From UBA11606 sp039188975 (GTDB lineage: Bacteria > Actinomycetota > Acidimicrobiia > Acidimicrobiales > Aldehydirespiratoraceae): 32,162 bases of DNA. The stretch spans positions 1-32,162 of the forward strand of contig JBCCYT010000033.1 in NCBI GenBank assembly GCA_039188975.1, written 5' to 3'. Under the pieces are notes generated by a model. That model did no database searches. It had not been told where the DNA came from and worked only from the letters and a program-made list of their open reading frames with translations. Below are positions 14,780 through 21,696 of the stretch, piece by piece; the first letter of the stretch is position 1, and every line of letters begins with the position of its first letter. The translations under genes and the position numbers were made by a program.

Positions 14780-16846
14780 TCAGTCGAGTGGCGCCGGCAT
14801 CGGCTCGGAACGCACGATCAGCAGGCGCTGCACGCACCGGGTGAGGGCGACGTAGAGCAGGCGAAGCCCGTTGGGCAGGTCGACGAACGCCGCCGGTTCG
14901 ACCACGACGGTGGCATCGAACTCGAGCCCTTTCGCCGTGGGTGGGGTCACCACCGAGATGGCGTGATCGAGTTCGAGCACTCGCCGCGTGTCGCCCGCAT
15001 CGAGGCCCGCATCTCGCAGGGCGGCCAAGACGTCGTCGAATCGTTCGTCGGGGCAGACGACGCCGATCGTCGACCAGTCGCCACCCAGCCCAACCGCCAA
15101 CTCGGCCACTTTCGCCGGTACGCCGGTCCGGCCGACCTCGTGGTGTTCGGCACCGAGACCTCGCTGGCGGATCGAGGTCGAGGGGGTGATCTCGGGGGCG
15201 GTGACCGCCAGCAGCCGGTTGGCGTAGTCGAGGATCGGTCCCGGGACCCGGTAGCCGACCGTGAGCTCGCGGCGGCGCACGATGGTCGGATCGATGCCGA
15301 GTGCGTCGGTGACGGCGTTCCACGACGGTTGCGCGCCGATGCCGGTGGCTTGGGCGATGTCGCCCAGGATCGTCATCGAGCCGCCGGTCGCTCGCCGTCC
15401 CGCCGCCCGCAGGGCCATGGCCGAGAGATCCTGCGCCTCGTCGACGACGACGTGCCCGTACTGCCGGCCGCCGCCGCCGGTGATCGCGTTCGCCTCGTCG
15501 AGCAGAGGCAGGTCCGCCTCGGTCCAGGCCTCGTCGGCGATCTTCTTGGCCGAGGGACGCTGGAGCAGGTCGCCGTCGCCGGTCGACAGGAGGCCGTCGG
15601 TCGCACGCCGGCGGTTGGTCGGGCTGCCGAGCAGTGAGCGCACCAGCTGCGGGCCGGACAGATTCGGCCACACCTTGTCGACCAGTTTGGTGAATCCATC
15701 CGAGCGTCGGAGCTGAGGCAGAAGCTGCGCGAGTTCTTCTTGGGACACGTCGCGGTCGAGCAGCTGCTGGCGCGCTTCGCGCAGCAGCACTTCGGTGAAC
15801 ACTCCCTTTGCGTCGTTGAGGGGAAGCGTGTTGTTTCGGGCCGTCTTGATCGCCGCGGCGACCATGTCGGGTGTGAACCGGAGCTTGCGGACGCCGAGCG
15901 GAACCCCGGCCTCGTCGACCGGTGGCTTGATGCGTGAGTCGGCGAGTCGGCGCAGCACATCGGCCATCACCGCCCGCCCCTTCACGTCGGCAACCTCGGG
16001 CGGGTCTTCGCCACGCACCCGGACCCGTGAGCTGAGCAGCGACGTGATCGTCGCCTGGCTGACTGCCGTTTCGCCCAGCGACGGAAGGACATTGCTGACG
16101 TATCGCAGGAACACCCGGTTGGGGCCGATGACCAGCACCTGGCTCTCGGCGAGCGCCTGGCGATGCTCGAACAGCAAGAACGCAGCTCGGTGCAGGCCCA
16201 CCGCCGTCTTCCCAGTCCCTGGTCCGCCCTGGACGAGGAGACACTCGGCCAGTGGGGCACGGATGATCTCGTCCTGTTCGGCCGCGATCGTGGCGACGAT
16301 GTCGGACATCTCGCCGGTCCTTCCCCGTTCGACTTCGGCGAGGACCGGGTCAGGGATGCCAGCGGCGGTGATCGACTCGGGATCGTCGAGCTGCTCGTCG
16401 AAGATGGCGACCAGTTCGTCGACTTCGGTGACGAACCGGCGGCGCCGAGCGAGGCCGAAGGCATCGGCTGCGGTCGCCCGATAGAACGGCACGGCGACCG
16501 GCGCACGCCAGTCGACGATCACCGGCGTTCCCTCGGCATCCTCGATGTGGCGGCGGCCGACATACCAGTGGTCGCCGTCGGTGATGATCGGGTCCTCGTC
16601 GATCCGCCCAAAGCACAGGGCAACATCGCCGACGTCCACCGCGGCCCGTCGCTCGACCAGATTGGCTCGGGCGATGCGGGCATCGACGGAGTCCTCGTCA
16701 CGCACGCGCTGTTCGGTGAACTCCACCGCCCGCTCACTTCGTTCGATCATTGCCTCGAGTGCCCCTCGAGCCCGGATCAGGTAGGCCTGCTCGATGTCGT
16801 GGTCGGGATGCACAGGGCGGTCGGGTTGGGCGGGCGGCGCGGACAT
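14780..16846 (-). CDS. HelD-like superfamily 1 helicase (RNA polymerase recycling factor type)
   Basis: A 688-residue UvrD/DNA-helicase-IV-like ATPase of the HelD type. The N-terminal ~45 residues are a charged helix, expected as the coiled coil that enters RNA polymerase. The HelD block CFGRIDEDP, YVGRRHI and IVDWRAPVAVPFYRA follows. Walker A GGPGTGKT is at 207-214, and motif II is VVDEAQDLS. The C-terminus has TVGYRVPGPILDYAN and ATVVEPAAF/LLYVALTR-type helicase motifs. HelD proteins release stalled RNA polymerase in actinobacteria and Bacillus. The ATG at 16846 has a perfect GAGGA 6 nt upstream that overlaps the stop of the preceding small gene. Confidence 0.88.
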   Translation of the reverse strand: MSAPPAQPDRPVHPDHDIEQAYLIRARGALEAMIERSERAVEFTEQRVRDEDSVDARIARANLVERRAAVDVGDVALCFGRIDEDPIITDGDHWYVGRRHIEDAEGTPVIVDWRAPVAVPFYRATAADAFGLARRRRFVTEVDELVAIFDEQLDDPESITAAGIPDPVLAEVERGRTGEMSDIVATIAAEQDEIIRAPLAECLLVQGGPGTGKTAVGLHRAAFLLFEHRQALAESQVLVIGPNRVFLRYVSNVLPSLGETAVSQATITSLLSSRVRVRGEDPPEVADVKGRAVMADVLRRLADSRIKPPVDEAGVPLGVRKLRFTPDMVAAAIKTARNNTLPLNDAKGVFTEVLLREARQQLLDRDVSQEELAQLLPQLRRSDGFTKLVDKVWPNLSGPQLVRSLLGSPTNRRRATDGLLSTGDGDLLQRPSAKKIADEAWTEADLPLLDEANAITGGGGRQYGHVVVDEAQDLSAMALRAAGRRATGGSMTILGDIAQATGIGAQPSWNAVTDALGIDPTIVRRRELTVGYRVPGPILDYANRLLAVTAPEITPSTSIRQRGLGAEHHEVGRTGVPAKVAELAVGLGGDWSTIGVVCPDERFDDVLAALRDAGLDAGDTRRVLELDHAISVVTPPTAKGLEFDATVVVEPAAFVDLPNGLRLLYVALTRCVQRLLIVRSEPMPAPLD

Positions 16847-16855
16847 GACGGGTCC

Positions 16856-17248
16856 TCAGGGGGTTTCGTTGAGTTCTTCTTTCCAGGTACGGAACCGCTC
16901 GTGCGCGGTTCCGGTCGGCCCGATCCCCTCGCCCGACCCGTCCGCGTAGAGACGGAAGGTGTGGATACGGGTGAGGTCGTCGGCGTGGATCGCGACATAG
17001 CGCGAGTTCGCCTTGCGAGCGGGGCCGGCCCGCCACAGTAGCCACTCGCCGATCCGCCGCTTGTAGGAAATACGCGGGTTCCCGATGTCGTCGCCCGAAC
17101 GGAGGAGTTGCTCGGGCGCCTCGATCCACGCTTCGGCGGGAATGTTGCGGTCGCGGATCGGCAGGGGCGGTAGGTCAGCGGTGTGCACCGGCGTGTCGTC
17201 GTAAGGGCGCCGATGCGCCGGGAGCGGAGGTCCGCCGTCGTCGTTCAT
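16856..17248 (-). CDS. Conserved-looking hypothetical protein upstream of helD
   Basis: Unrecognised 130-residue protein. The N-terminus is Pro-rich and probably unstructured (MNDDGGPPLPAHRRPYDD). From residue ~50 it looks folded, with aromatic residues and alternating charge (RISYKRRIGEWLLWRAG, then ANSRYVAIHADD and HTFRLYADGSGEG). It ends RFRTWKEELNETP. There is no signal peptide or membrane segment. The ATG at 17248 lies 7 nt after TAACGT, which overlaps the stop of the decayed deaminase gene. Its stop overlaps the helicase ribosome site, so it is cotranscribed with helD. The longer open frame upstream to 17356 is antisense noise. Confidence 0.7.
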   Translation of the reverse strand: MNDDGGPPLPAHRRPYDDTPVHTADLPPLPIRDRNIPAEAWIEAPEQLLRSGDDIGNPRISYKRRIGEWLLWRAGPARKANSRYVAIHADDLTRIHTFRLYADGSGEGIGPTGTAHERFRTWKEELNETP

Positions 17249-17255
17249 GGCGTCG

Positions 17256-17261
17256 ACGTTA
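17256..17261 (-). promoter_or_regulatory. -10 hexamer TAACGT before the small gene of the helD operon
   Basis: TAACGT lies 7 nt before the ATG at 17248 and contains the TAA stop of the adenosine deaminase remnant. Confidence 0.4.
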
Positions 17262-18184
17262 GGCCGGTGCCACCCCGAGGGTGACCAGGCCCGGCTCGAC
17301 GAGCGTCCGCAGGTTTGCTCGGTCCGCGTCGTCAACCCAAGCGGCGTCAACGGCATTGATCATGAGTTTCGCGACATGCTCGGCCCCGAGCCCCCAACCC
17401 TCGGCCGCCTTGACGAACTCCTCGTTCAGGTCGGTGTGGAGCATTGGCGGATCGTCGGAGTTGAGCGTCACTCTCAGACCGGACTCGATCATGGTGCGGA
17501 TTGGGCTGTCGGCGTATTCCGCTGTCCATCCGCACAGCGGTGGGGTGCCGCTGGCACACAGAAAGGGAACGTCCGCTGCCCGAAGCCGTTCGAGCAGGTC
17601 GGGGTCATCGACGACGTGGTAGCCGTGATCGATCCGTTCGCAGCCCAACACGTCGAGAACGGTTTCGATCGTGACGGCCGGTGCATCGTGAGCGACGTGG
17701 GCGGTGCGATGAAGTCCCGCCTGGGCGATCGCGGCGTACACCCTCTCGAATCGTTCCGGTGGATCGGCGATCTCGTCGCCATCCATGCCGATCCCGACGA
17801 TCTCGTCGACGCGGTGGCTGACGACCGTGTGGACGAGTTCGTCAGCGACTGCCAGTGGCTGGTTGCGATAGATCGACGGAATCAGCGAGGTCCGAATTCC
17901 GAAGTCGGCTGCGGCGCTGCGAACACCGTCGAGGATCCCGGCGAGCTGATCGGGGTACGGCGTCGGGTGCAGGGTCGGATTCCAGAACATCTCTCGGTAG
18001 ACGATGTTGCAGCCGGCTGCGTCTTCGAGGACTTCGTAGGTGACGCGAGCGAAATCGGCGGTCGTCTGCATCGCTTCGCACGCCACTTCGTAGACGGAGA
18101 GAAAGCGGCGAGATCGTCGTACCGGTAGAGCTCATACGGTGGCGCTGTTTCGGGCCAATGTCGTCGCCGTGACGGGAGGGCGGT
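17259..18184 (-). pseudogene. Adenosine deaminase remnant (truncated, frameshifted, catalytic Glu lost)
   Basis: The readable part (MACEAMQTTADFARVTYEV onward, 275 residues) is clearly adenosine deaminase: ERIDHGYHVVDDPDLL and LRVTLNSDDPPMLHTDL match the family. Three defects are visible. The N-terminal ~60-70 residues with the HxH metal motif are absent. The sequence before FLSVYEV continues only in another frame (RRHWPETAPPYELYRYDD, then LAAF), so one base is missing near 18102-18106. The HAGED active-site motif reads HVAHD, which replaces the catalytic Glu. The in-frame region upstream meets a TGA at 18185-18187. A sequencing error could explain the frameshift but not the other two changes. 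It might instead be a non-enzymatic relative, but decay is more likely. Confidence 0.75.
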
Positions 18185-18243
18185 TCAGCCGCCGTTCATC
18201 GATGTTCTCGGAACCGATTCACCTGCTTGTGCGTCTAACGGAC

Positions 18244-18402
18244 ATGAGCGAGTGGATCGACTTCAGCCCGGAACCAATCGAGTCACGTACGGACGACCCG
18301 TTCTTTGGTCATGTCTCGGCCAGCCGGCTTCGGCCGCTGACGCCGGTCGCGATGGTCGTTGGTGCGATCTTGGCGGTGGCGGCAGGGGTGCTGTGGTTGT
18401 GA
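18244..18402 (+). CDS. Small tail-anchored membrane peptide A
   Basis: A 52-residue ORF: an acidic N-terminal part (MSEWIDFSPEPIES), then DDPFFGHVSASRLRPLTP and one C-terminal hydrophobic helix ending GVLWL. It aligns without gaps with the peptide at 18636-18752 (PFFG, then A, L and PLTP, then a helix ending in LW or VW). That resemblance is the main reason to believe it. No strong ribosome site is present. A GTG further upstream at 18139 is in frame, but the added sequence looks random. Function unknown. Confidence 0.5.
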   Translation: MSEWIDFSPEPIESRTDDPFFGHVSASRLRPLTPVAMVVGAILAVAAGVLWL

Positions 18403-18456
18403 GCTCCTGATCTGTGTCACGTCGGCCGCGACTTCTGGGCCTCGCCCGACGTCGGG

Positions 18457-18639
18457 GTGGGCATGCCATACGTCCTGCCGACCCGTTCCGACTTCTTGAG
18501 CGTCGCCCGACGGGAGCGACCACTGCCGACGTCGGGCCCGTCAGGTCGTGAGCCGGAAGCATCGTTGGTCGACTGGTACCTGTCGTTTGGGGCCGAGGAG
18601 GCGTTCCGCGAGGACGGCACGCCGGTGAGGTTGCCGTGA
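18457..18639 (+). CDS. Small ORF between two related membrane peptides
   Basis: A 60-residue ORF from a GTG, with the stretch MPYVLPTRSDFLSVARRE and a C-terminal SLVDWYLSFGAEEAF. It is in the same frame as peptide A, directly after its stop, and the frame remains open all the way between them. Its TGA overlaps the GTG of the next ORF (GTGA at 18636-18639). There is no family match. The coding case rests on the stop-start overlap and plausible composition only. A CCCGACGTCGGG palindrome lies at its 5' end (18446-18457). Confidence 0.35.
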   Translation: MGMPYVLPTRSDFLSVARRERPLPTSGPSGREPEASLVDWYLSFGAEEAFREDGTPVRLP

Positions 18640-18752
18640 AGAGTCGACAGCCATTCTTCGGTTGTACTCCGGCAACACTGCTCGGCCCGCTCACGCCGCT
18701 GCTCGCCGTGCTCACGGTGTTGCTGGCTGCGAGCGTCGCGCTGGTGTGGTGA
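18636..18752 (+). CDS. Small tail-anchored membrane peptide B
   Basis: A 38-residue ORF: MKSRQPFFGCTPATLL, then GPLTP and a C-terminal hydrophobic helix ending ALVW. It is a likely paralogue of the peptide at 18244-18402, sharing PFFG, the Ala and Leu positions and PLTP at identical spacing. The GTG start overlaps the upstream stop. Its end is 2 nt from the stop of the convergent PIN toxin gene. Unknown function; possibly an accessory membrane subunit. Confidence 0.5.
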   Translation: MKSRQPFFGCTPATLLGPLTPLLAVLTVLLAASVALVW

Positions 18753-18754
18753 CC

Positions 18755-19168
18755 TCACCCCTCCAGCGGGGTGACGACCTCGATATCGAGCGAAACCGCG
18801 GCCGGGATCTGGCGAGCATCGAGCGTCGCGAGACCGAGCGGGCGGGGGAGACGATCGAGAGCTGCGAGGTGGACGGCATCGTTGGTTCGCAGGCCGTAGA
18901 GGGTCCCCAGCTCGACCGCTCGACTGAGAACCCGTTCATCGATCGGGACGACGACCATCGCATCGAGATCGGCCCGAGCCGAGGCGGTGAGGGTCGCGGC
19001 GGCCGCCGCGTCGGGGGCGATGCGGTGGAGGGCCATCAACAGCTCGGCCCGGGCAAGGGCAGAGATCGCCCAGGTCGATGCGCTGGCCATCGCTTGATTG
19101 ACCGCCGATGAATGGGGACCGCCGGTGTAGCGCTGGACGAGCGCACTGGGATCGAGGGTGAGGATCAT
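18755..19168 (-). CDS. PIN domain ribonuclease toxin (VapC family)
   Basis: A 137-residue PIN domain. The four acidic residues expected at the metal site are present: Asp6 (LTLDPSALVQRY), Glu42 (ARAELLMAL), Asp97 (RTNDAVHLAAL) and Asp117 (ATLDARQ). VapC toxins cleave tRNA or rRNA when released from their antitoxin; the target is unknown. The ATG overlaps the antitoxin stop (ATGA at 19168-19165), the normal type II toxin-antitoxin layout. The gene appears intact. Confidence 0.88.
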   Translation of the reverse strand: MILTLDPSALVQRYTGGPHSSAVNQAMASASTWAISALARAELLMALHRIAPDAAAAATLTASARADLDAMVVVPIDERVLSRAVELGTLYGLRTNDAVHLAALDRLPRPLGLATLDARQIPAAVSLDIEVVTPLEG

Positions 19169-19491
19169 CCGATGCCTCCGGCCCGACGCCGCGGTGGGTC
19201 GCCGCGAAGGTCGGCGAGGATCTGATCGGCACGGACATCGATCGGGAGCAGCGGTAGATCCGTTGGCGGCCCTGGGTGATCTGGCCGGAGCGGCAGCCGG
19301 ACGAGGCCGGCGGCGGCGAGATCATCGAGGGTCGGGGCACCGGTGGGAGCGATCGGTGCGAGTTGTGCAGCTGGCGCACCGTCGACCGTGACGATCACCC
19401 GTTCACCGCCTGCCGCACGACGGACGTGGGAGGCGAGGTCGGCGCGCAGGTCGCGGATGCCAAGATGCGAAGCGCCTGGTGTTGTATCCAT
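19165..19491 (-). CDS. Phd/YefM-type antitoxin
   Basis: A 108-residue antitoxin partner of the PIN toxin. The N-terminal half has the Phd/YefM pattern LGIRDLRADLASHVRRAAGG, then ERVIVTVDGAPAAQLAPI, which forms the DNA-binding dimer. The Pro- and Leu-rich C-terminus would wrap the toxin. The ATG at 19491 follows TAGGCT by 8 nt, which suits a leaderless start; an in-frame ATG 21 nt upstream (19512) is possible. The GTGTACA/TGTACAC inverted repeat (19515-19532) just upstream matches the TGTACA core known from the E. coli yefM-yoeB operator. Autoregulation is therefore likely. Confidence 0.82.
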   Translation of the reverse strand: MDTTPGASHLGIRDLRADLASHVRRAAGGERVIVTVDGAPAAQLAPIAPTGAPTLDDLAAAGLVRLPLRPDHPGPPTDLPLLPIDVRADQILADLRGDPPRRRAGGIG

Positions 19492-19499
19492 TCCTCTGC

Positions 19500-19505
19500 A
19501 GCCTA
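19500..19505 (-). promoter_or_regulatory. -10 hexamer TAGGCT of the antitoxin-toxin operon
   Basis: TAGGCT on the minus strand ends 8 nt before the antitoxin ATG at 19491. The operator repeat lies 10-27 bp upstream of it, over the promoter spacer. Confidence 0.45.
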
Positions 19506-19514
19506 TCAGCATCT

Positions 19515-19532
19515 GTGTACACGGATGTACAC
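19515..19532. promoter_or_regulatory. TGTACA inverted-repeat operator, toxin-antitoxin / acyl-CoA dehydrogenase divergent region
   Basis: GTGTACA, spacer CGGA, TGTACAC: a perfect 7-bp inverted repeat made of two TGTACA palindromes whose centres are 10 bp apart, about one helical turn. A TACGAT hexamer (19533-19538) for the plus-strand dehydrogenase begins immediately after it, so the same site could affect both directions. Confidence 0.65.
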
Positions 19533-19576
19533 TACGATTTGAGCACCGACGTCCTCGGTCGCTACGTTCCACCGCC

Positions 19577-20692
19577 ATGAACTTTGCCTTCTCCGAAGAA
19601 CAGGACCAGCTCCGCGAGTTCGTGCGCAGCTTCCTCGAGGACAAGTCCGCCGAGGACGACGTCCGCGAACAGATGGAAACCGACGCCGGCTACGACGAAG
19701 CGGTGTGGAACCAGATGGCCGAACAAATGGGTCTGCAAGCGCTCGCCATCCCCGAGGAGTTCGGCGGGCAGGGGTTCGGGTTCATCGAGCAGGTCGTCGT
19801 GCTCGAAGAGATGGGGCGGGCGCTGCTGTGCGCTCCGTACTTCTCCAGCTGTGTTTTGGCCGCCAATGCGCTGCTGCAAAGCGGCGATGACGACGCCAAG
19901 GCTGCGCACCTCCCCGGTATTGCCTCGGGAGAGACCCGCGCCACGCTTGCGTTCACCGAAGAGAGCGGGCGTTGGGACGAAGGCGGCATCACCATGCAGG
20001 CCACTCCGGCAGGTGATGGATGGACCCTCGACGGAGTCAAGAGCTATGTCCTCGATGGCGCATCGGCCAATCTGATCCTGGTGGCGGCGCGCAGCGACGC
20101 CGGTGTGAGCCTCTTTGCGGTCGCCGACGACGCCGAGGGTCTGACCCGCACCAACCTGTCGACGATGGACCAGACCCGCAAGCAGGCCAAGCTCGAGTTC
20201 TCCGGCACCCCAGCCACCCTGATCGGTACCGACGGTGGCGGCTGGGACACGCTGTCGACGGTGCTCGATCTGGCCGCTGTCGCGCTCGCGGCTGAACAGG
20301 TCGGTGGTGCCCAGATGGTGCTCGACATGTCGGTCGAGTACGCCAAAGTGCGCGTGCAGTTCGGCCGCCCGATCGGTTCGTTCCAGGCGATCAAGCACAA
20401 GTGCGCAGACATGTTGCTCGAAGTCGAGTCGGCAAAGTCCGCTGCGTACTACGCCGGTTGGTGCGCCAACGAGATGAACGACGAGCTGCCGCAGGTGGCC
20501 TCACTCGCCAAGAGCTACTGCTCCGAGGCGTACTTCCACGCCGCGGCGGAGAACATCCAGATCCACGGTGGCATCGGCTTTACCTGGGAGCACCCAGCGC
20601 ACTTGTACTTCAAGCGGGCCAAGAGCTCCGAGTTGATGTTCGGTGACCCCACCTACCACCGTGAGCTGCTCGCCCAGCGCATCGGGATCTGA
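19577..20692 (+). CDS. Acyl-CoA dehydrogenase
   Basis: A 371-residue flavoprotein of the acyl-CoA dehydrogenase family, which introduces a 2,3-double bond in an acyl-CoA. The three family regions are present: the N-terminal helical domain (FSEEQDQLREFVRSFLED), the middle beta domain with LAFTEESGRWDEGG, and the C-terminal helices with VRVQFGRPIGSFQAIKH and IQIHGGIGFTWEHPAHLYFKRA. Length is normal for bacterial FadE-like enzymes. Chain length and substrate cannot be told; actinobacteria have many such paralogues, including steroid-degrading heterodimers. The ATG at 19577 has no clear ribosome site; a TACGAT hexamer lies 38 nt upstream. Confidence 0.92.
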   Translation: MNFAFSEEQDQLREFVRSFLEDKSAEDDVREQMETDAGYDEAVWNQMAEQMGLQALAIPEEFGGQGFGFIEQVVVLEEMGRALLCAPYFSSCVLAANALLQSGDDDAKAAHLPGIASGETRATLAFTEESGRWDEGGITMQATPAGDGWTLDGVKSYVLDGASANLILVAARSDAGVSLFAVADDAEGLTRTNLSTMDQTRKQAKLEFSGTPATLIGTDGGGWDTLSTVLDLAAVALAAEQVGGAQMVLDMSVEYAKVRVQFGRPIGSFQAIKHKCADMLLEVESAKSAAYYAGWCANEMNDELPQVASLAKSYCSEAYFHAAAENIQIHGGIGFTWEHPAHLYFKRAKSSELMFGDPTYHRELLAQRIGI

Positions 20693-20746
20693 CTTTCTGA
20701 TTCCGCATGTGATCAGCCCAGCACGGCTCTGAGAGCACCCAGGTTC

Positions 20747-20752
20747 TACGCT
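20747..20752 (+). promoter_or_regulatory. -10 hexamer TACGCT, leaderless type
   Basis: TACGCT ends 7 nt before the ATG at 20760. Upstream, GCTCT-G-AGAGC forms a small palindrome. Confidence 0.4.
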
Positions 20753-20759
20753 TTGACGT

Positions 20760-21251
20760 ATGGCCTGGGTGTTCTTCGTTGTCGGTGCGTTGGTGGTCGT
20801 GGCAATCGCGTTCTACGCGGTGGGAAAGGTCACGGGTGAGATGGCGAGCCAGCGGCCACCGGCGGTGTACGAGCTGCCGGTCGCCGTCGAGTGGATCGCC
20901 AACCGGCTGCCCGACGAGGTGACGGCGCGCATCAGCTACGAGGACGTGACTCGGATCCTCACCTGGCACCTCGATTGGTTCACCGCCGTAGGCGTGTCGT
21001 CAGAACACGGCCAAGAGCTCGGCGGAACCAACATCCTCCACGAGGGCTCGGTTGCGATCGAAGATGCGGCGGTTGATGCCGTTGTGGCCGAGTCGATCGA
21101 GGCGGGCGGCGAGATCGACGCCGTCGACGTCGTGTGTGTGCTCGACCTCCAGATGGCCTACCTGCACGAGATCGGTGCGGTCGGCGCGGCGGCCGAGCGC
21201 AACGAACGCGAACAAAACCAGGCACAGACCCCCGAAGGTGTGGTTGACTGA
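20760..21251 (+). CDS. Hypothetical protein with one N-terminal membrane helix
   Basis: A 163-residue protein of unknown family. Residues 2-24 form one hydrophobic helix (AWVFFVVGALVVVAIAFYAV) and should anchor it in the membrane. The rest is acidic and helical, with ANRLPDEVTARISYEDVTRI, then LTWHLDWF and a Glu/Ala-rich tail ending EQNQAQTPEGVVD. The WHLDWF and GGTNILHEGSVAIEDAA segments look conserved rather than random. The ATG at 20760 is 7 nt after TACGCT. It could be a small adaptor; no function is claimed. Confidence 0.75.
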   Translation: MAWVFFVVGALVVVAIAFYAVGKVTGEMASQRPPAVYELPVAVEWIANRLPDEVTARISYEDVTRILTWHLDWFTAVGVSSEHGQELGGTNILHEGSVAIEDAAVDAVVAESIEAGGEIDAVDVVCVLDLQMAYLHEIGAVGAAAERNEREQNQAQTPEGVVD

Positions 21252-21324
21252 GATCACCAAGAGAGAGGAGGTGGTCCAGATTCCTAGTAATGCTTTTGTG
21301 ACCTTGGAGGTGGCTGGCCGCTAG
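21238..21324 (+). CDS. Possible 28-residue ORF overlapping an extended anti-16S sequence
   Basis: A GTG-started frame overlaps the end of the preceding gene and runs to the TAG at 21322-21324; its middle reads KREEVVQIPSN and its end FVTLEVAGR. It contains AGAGAGGAGGTGGTCCAG at 21262-21279. A shorter start, the GTG at 21271, is possible. The stretch seems more ordered than normal intergenic DNA, but the coding case is weak. The remainder of 21252-21501 has no other gene. Confidence 0.3.
   Translation: MWLTEITKREEVVQIPSNAFVTLEVAGR
21262..21279 (+). promoter_or_regulatory. 18-nt sequence complementary to the 16S rRNA 3' end
   Basis: AGAGAGGAGGTGGTCCAG can pair without a break with the conserved 16S tail CUGGAUCACCUCCUUUCU: 16 Watson-Crick pairs and 2 G-U pairs. 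This is far longer than a usual 4-7 nt Shine-Dalgarno. No ATG lies 5-10 nt downstream; the next, at 21290, opens only a 3-codon frame. Confidence 0.7.
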
Positions 21325-21446
21325 GCCTCGAGCCGCTGGACTGTCTGGCGATATCACGCCACCCACCCTCGTTTCACCCGGTCGGGAAACGTCACGCCCA
21401 CACCGCTTCGGCGGGGCCACGATTCGAGACTCCAGCAAAACGTGAG

Positions 21447-21485
21447 CAACCCCAGGGCCCCCGGGTCCTGGGGTTGTCTCGTTTC
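21447..21485 (+). terminator. Strong rho-independent-type terminator
   Basis: CAACCCCAGG and CCTGGGGTTG form a perfect 10-bp stem around a 10-nt GC-rich loop (21447-21476), followed by TCTCGTTT. It would end plus-strand transcripts from the hypothetical gene and the small ORF region before the next promoter at 21490. Confidence 0.75.
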
Positions 21486-21489
21486 CGGG

Positions 21490-21495
21490 TAGCTT
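21490..21495 (+). promoter_or_regulatory. -10 hexamer TAGCTT, leaderless type
   Basis: TAGCTT ends 6 nt before the ATG at 21502 and lies just after the terminator hairpin. Confidence 0.45.
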
Positions 21496-21501
21496 GGCCG
21501 C

Positions 21502-21696
21502 ATGGAGCGAAACGGTCGGTTCGAACACTTCCGGTTCTTGGGTGACAAGCGCACCCAGATCGTCTACGACGTCGATGAGACGACCGACGAGGCCACGATG
21601 GAGAAGATCACCGAAGTCGCAGAGAGCGGATTCGGGCTGGGTTTCGGCCCTGACACACTCGCCGAGGCCCGCAACCGCGGGTACCGGTTGGGGTGA
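21502..21696 (+). CDS. Small hypothetical protein coupled to hydrolase
   Basis: A 64-residue acidic protein (MERNGRFEHFRFLGDKRTQ, then IVYDVDETTDEATMEKI) with a short GFGLGFGPD turn and a C-terminal EARNRGYRLG. There is no membrane segment or known motif. The ATG at 21502 is 6 nt after TAGCTT, right behind a strong terminator. Its TGA overlaps the hydrolase GTG (GTGA at 21693-21696), so the two are coexpressed. Function unknown. Confidence 0.75.
   Translation: MERNGRFEHFRFLGDKRTQIVYDVDETTDEATMEKITEVAESGFGLGFGPDTLAEARNRGYRLG

Noticed and set aside
13361..15637. 758-codon plus-strand open frame opposite amidase and helicase
   Set aside because: It spans two unrelated genes on the other strand with well-preserved motifs and shows no family resemblance.
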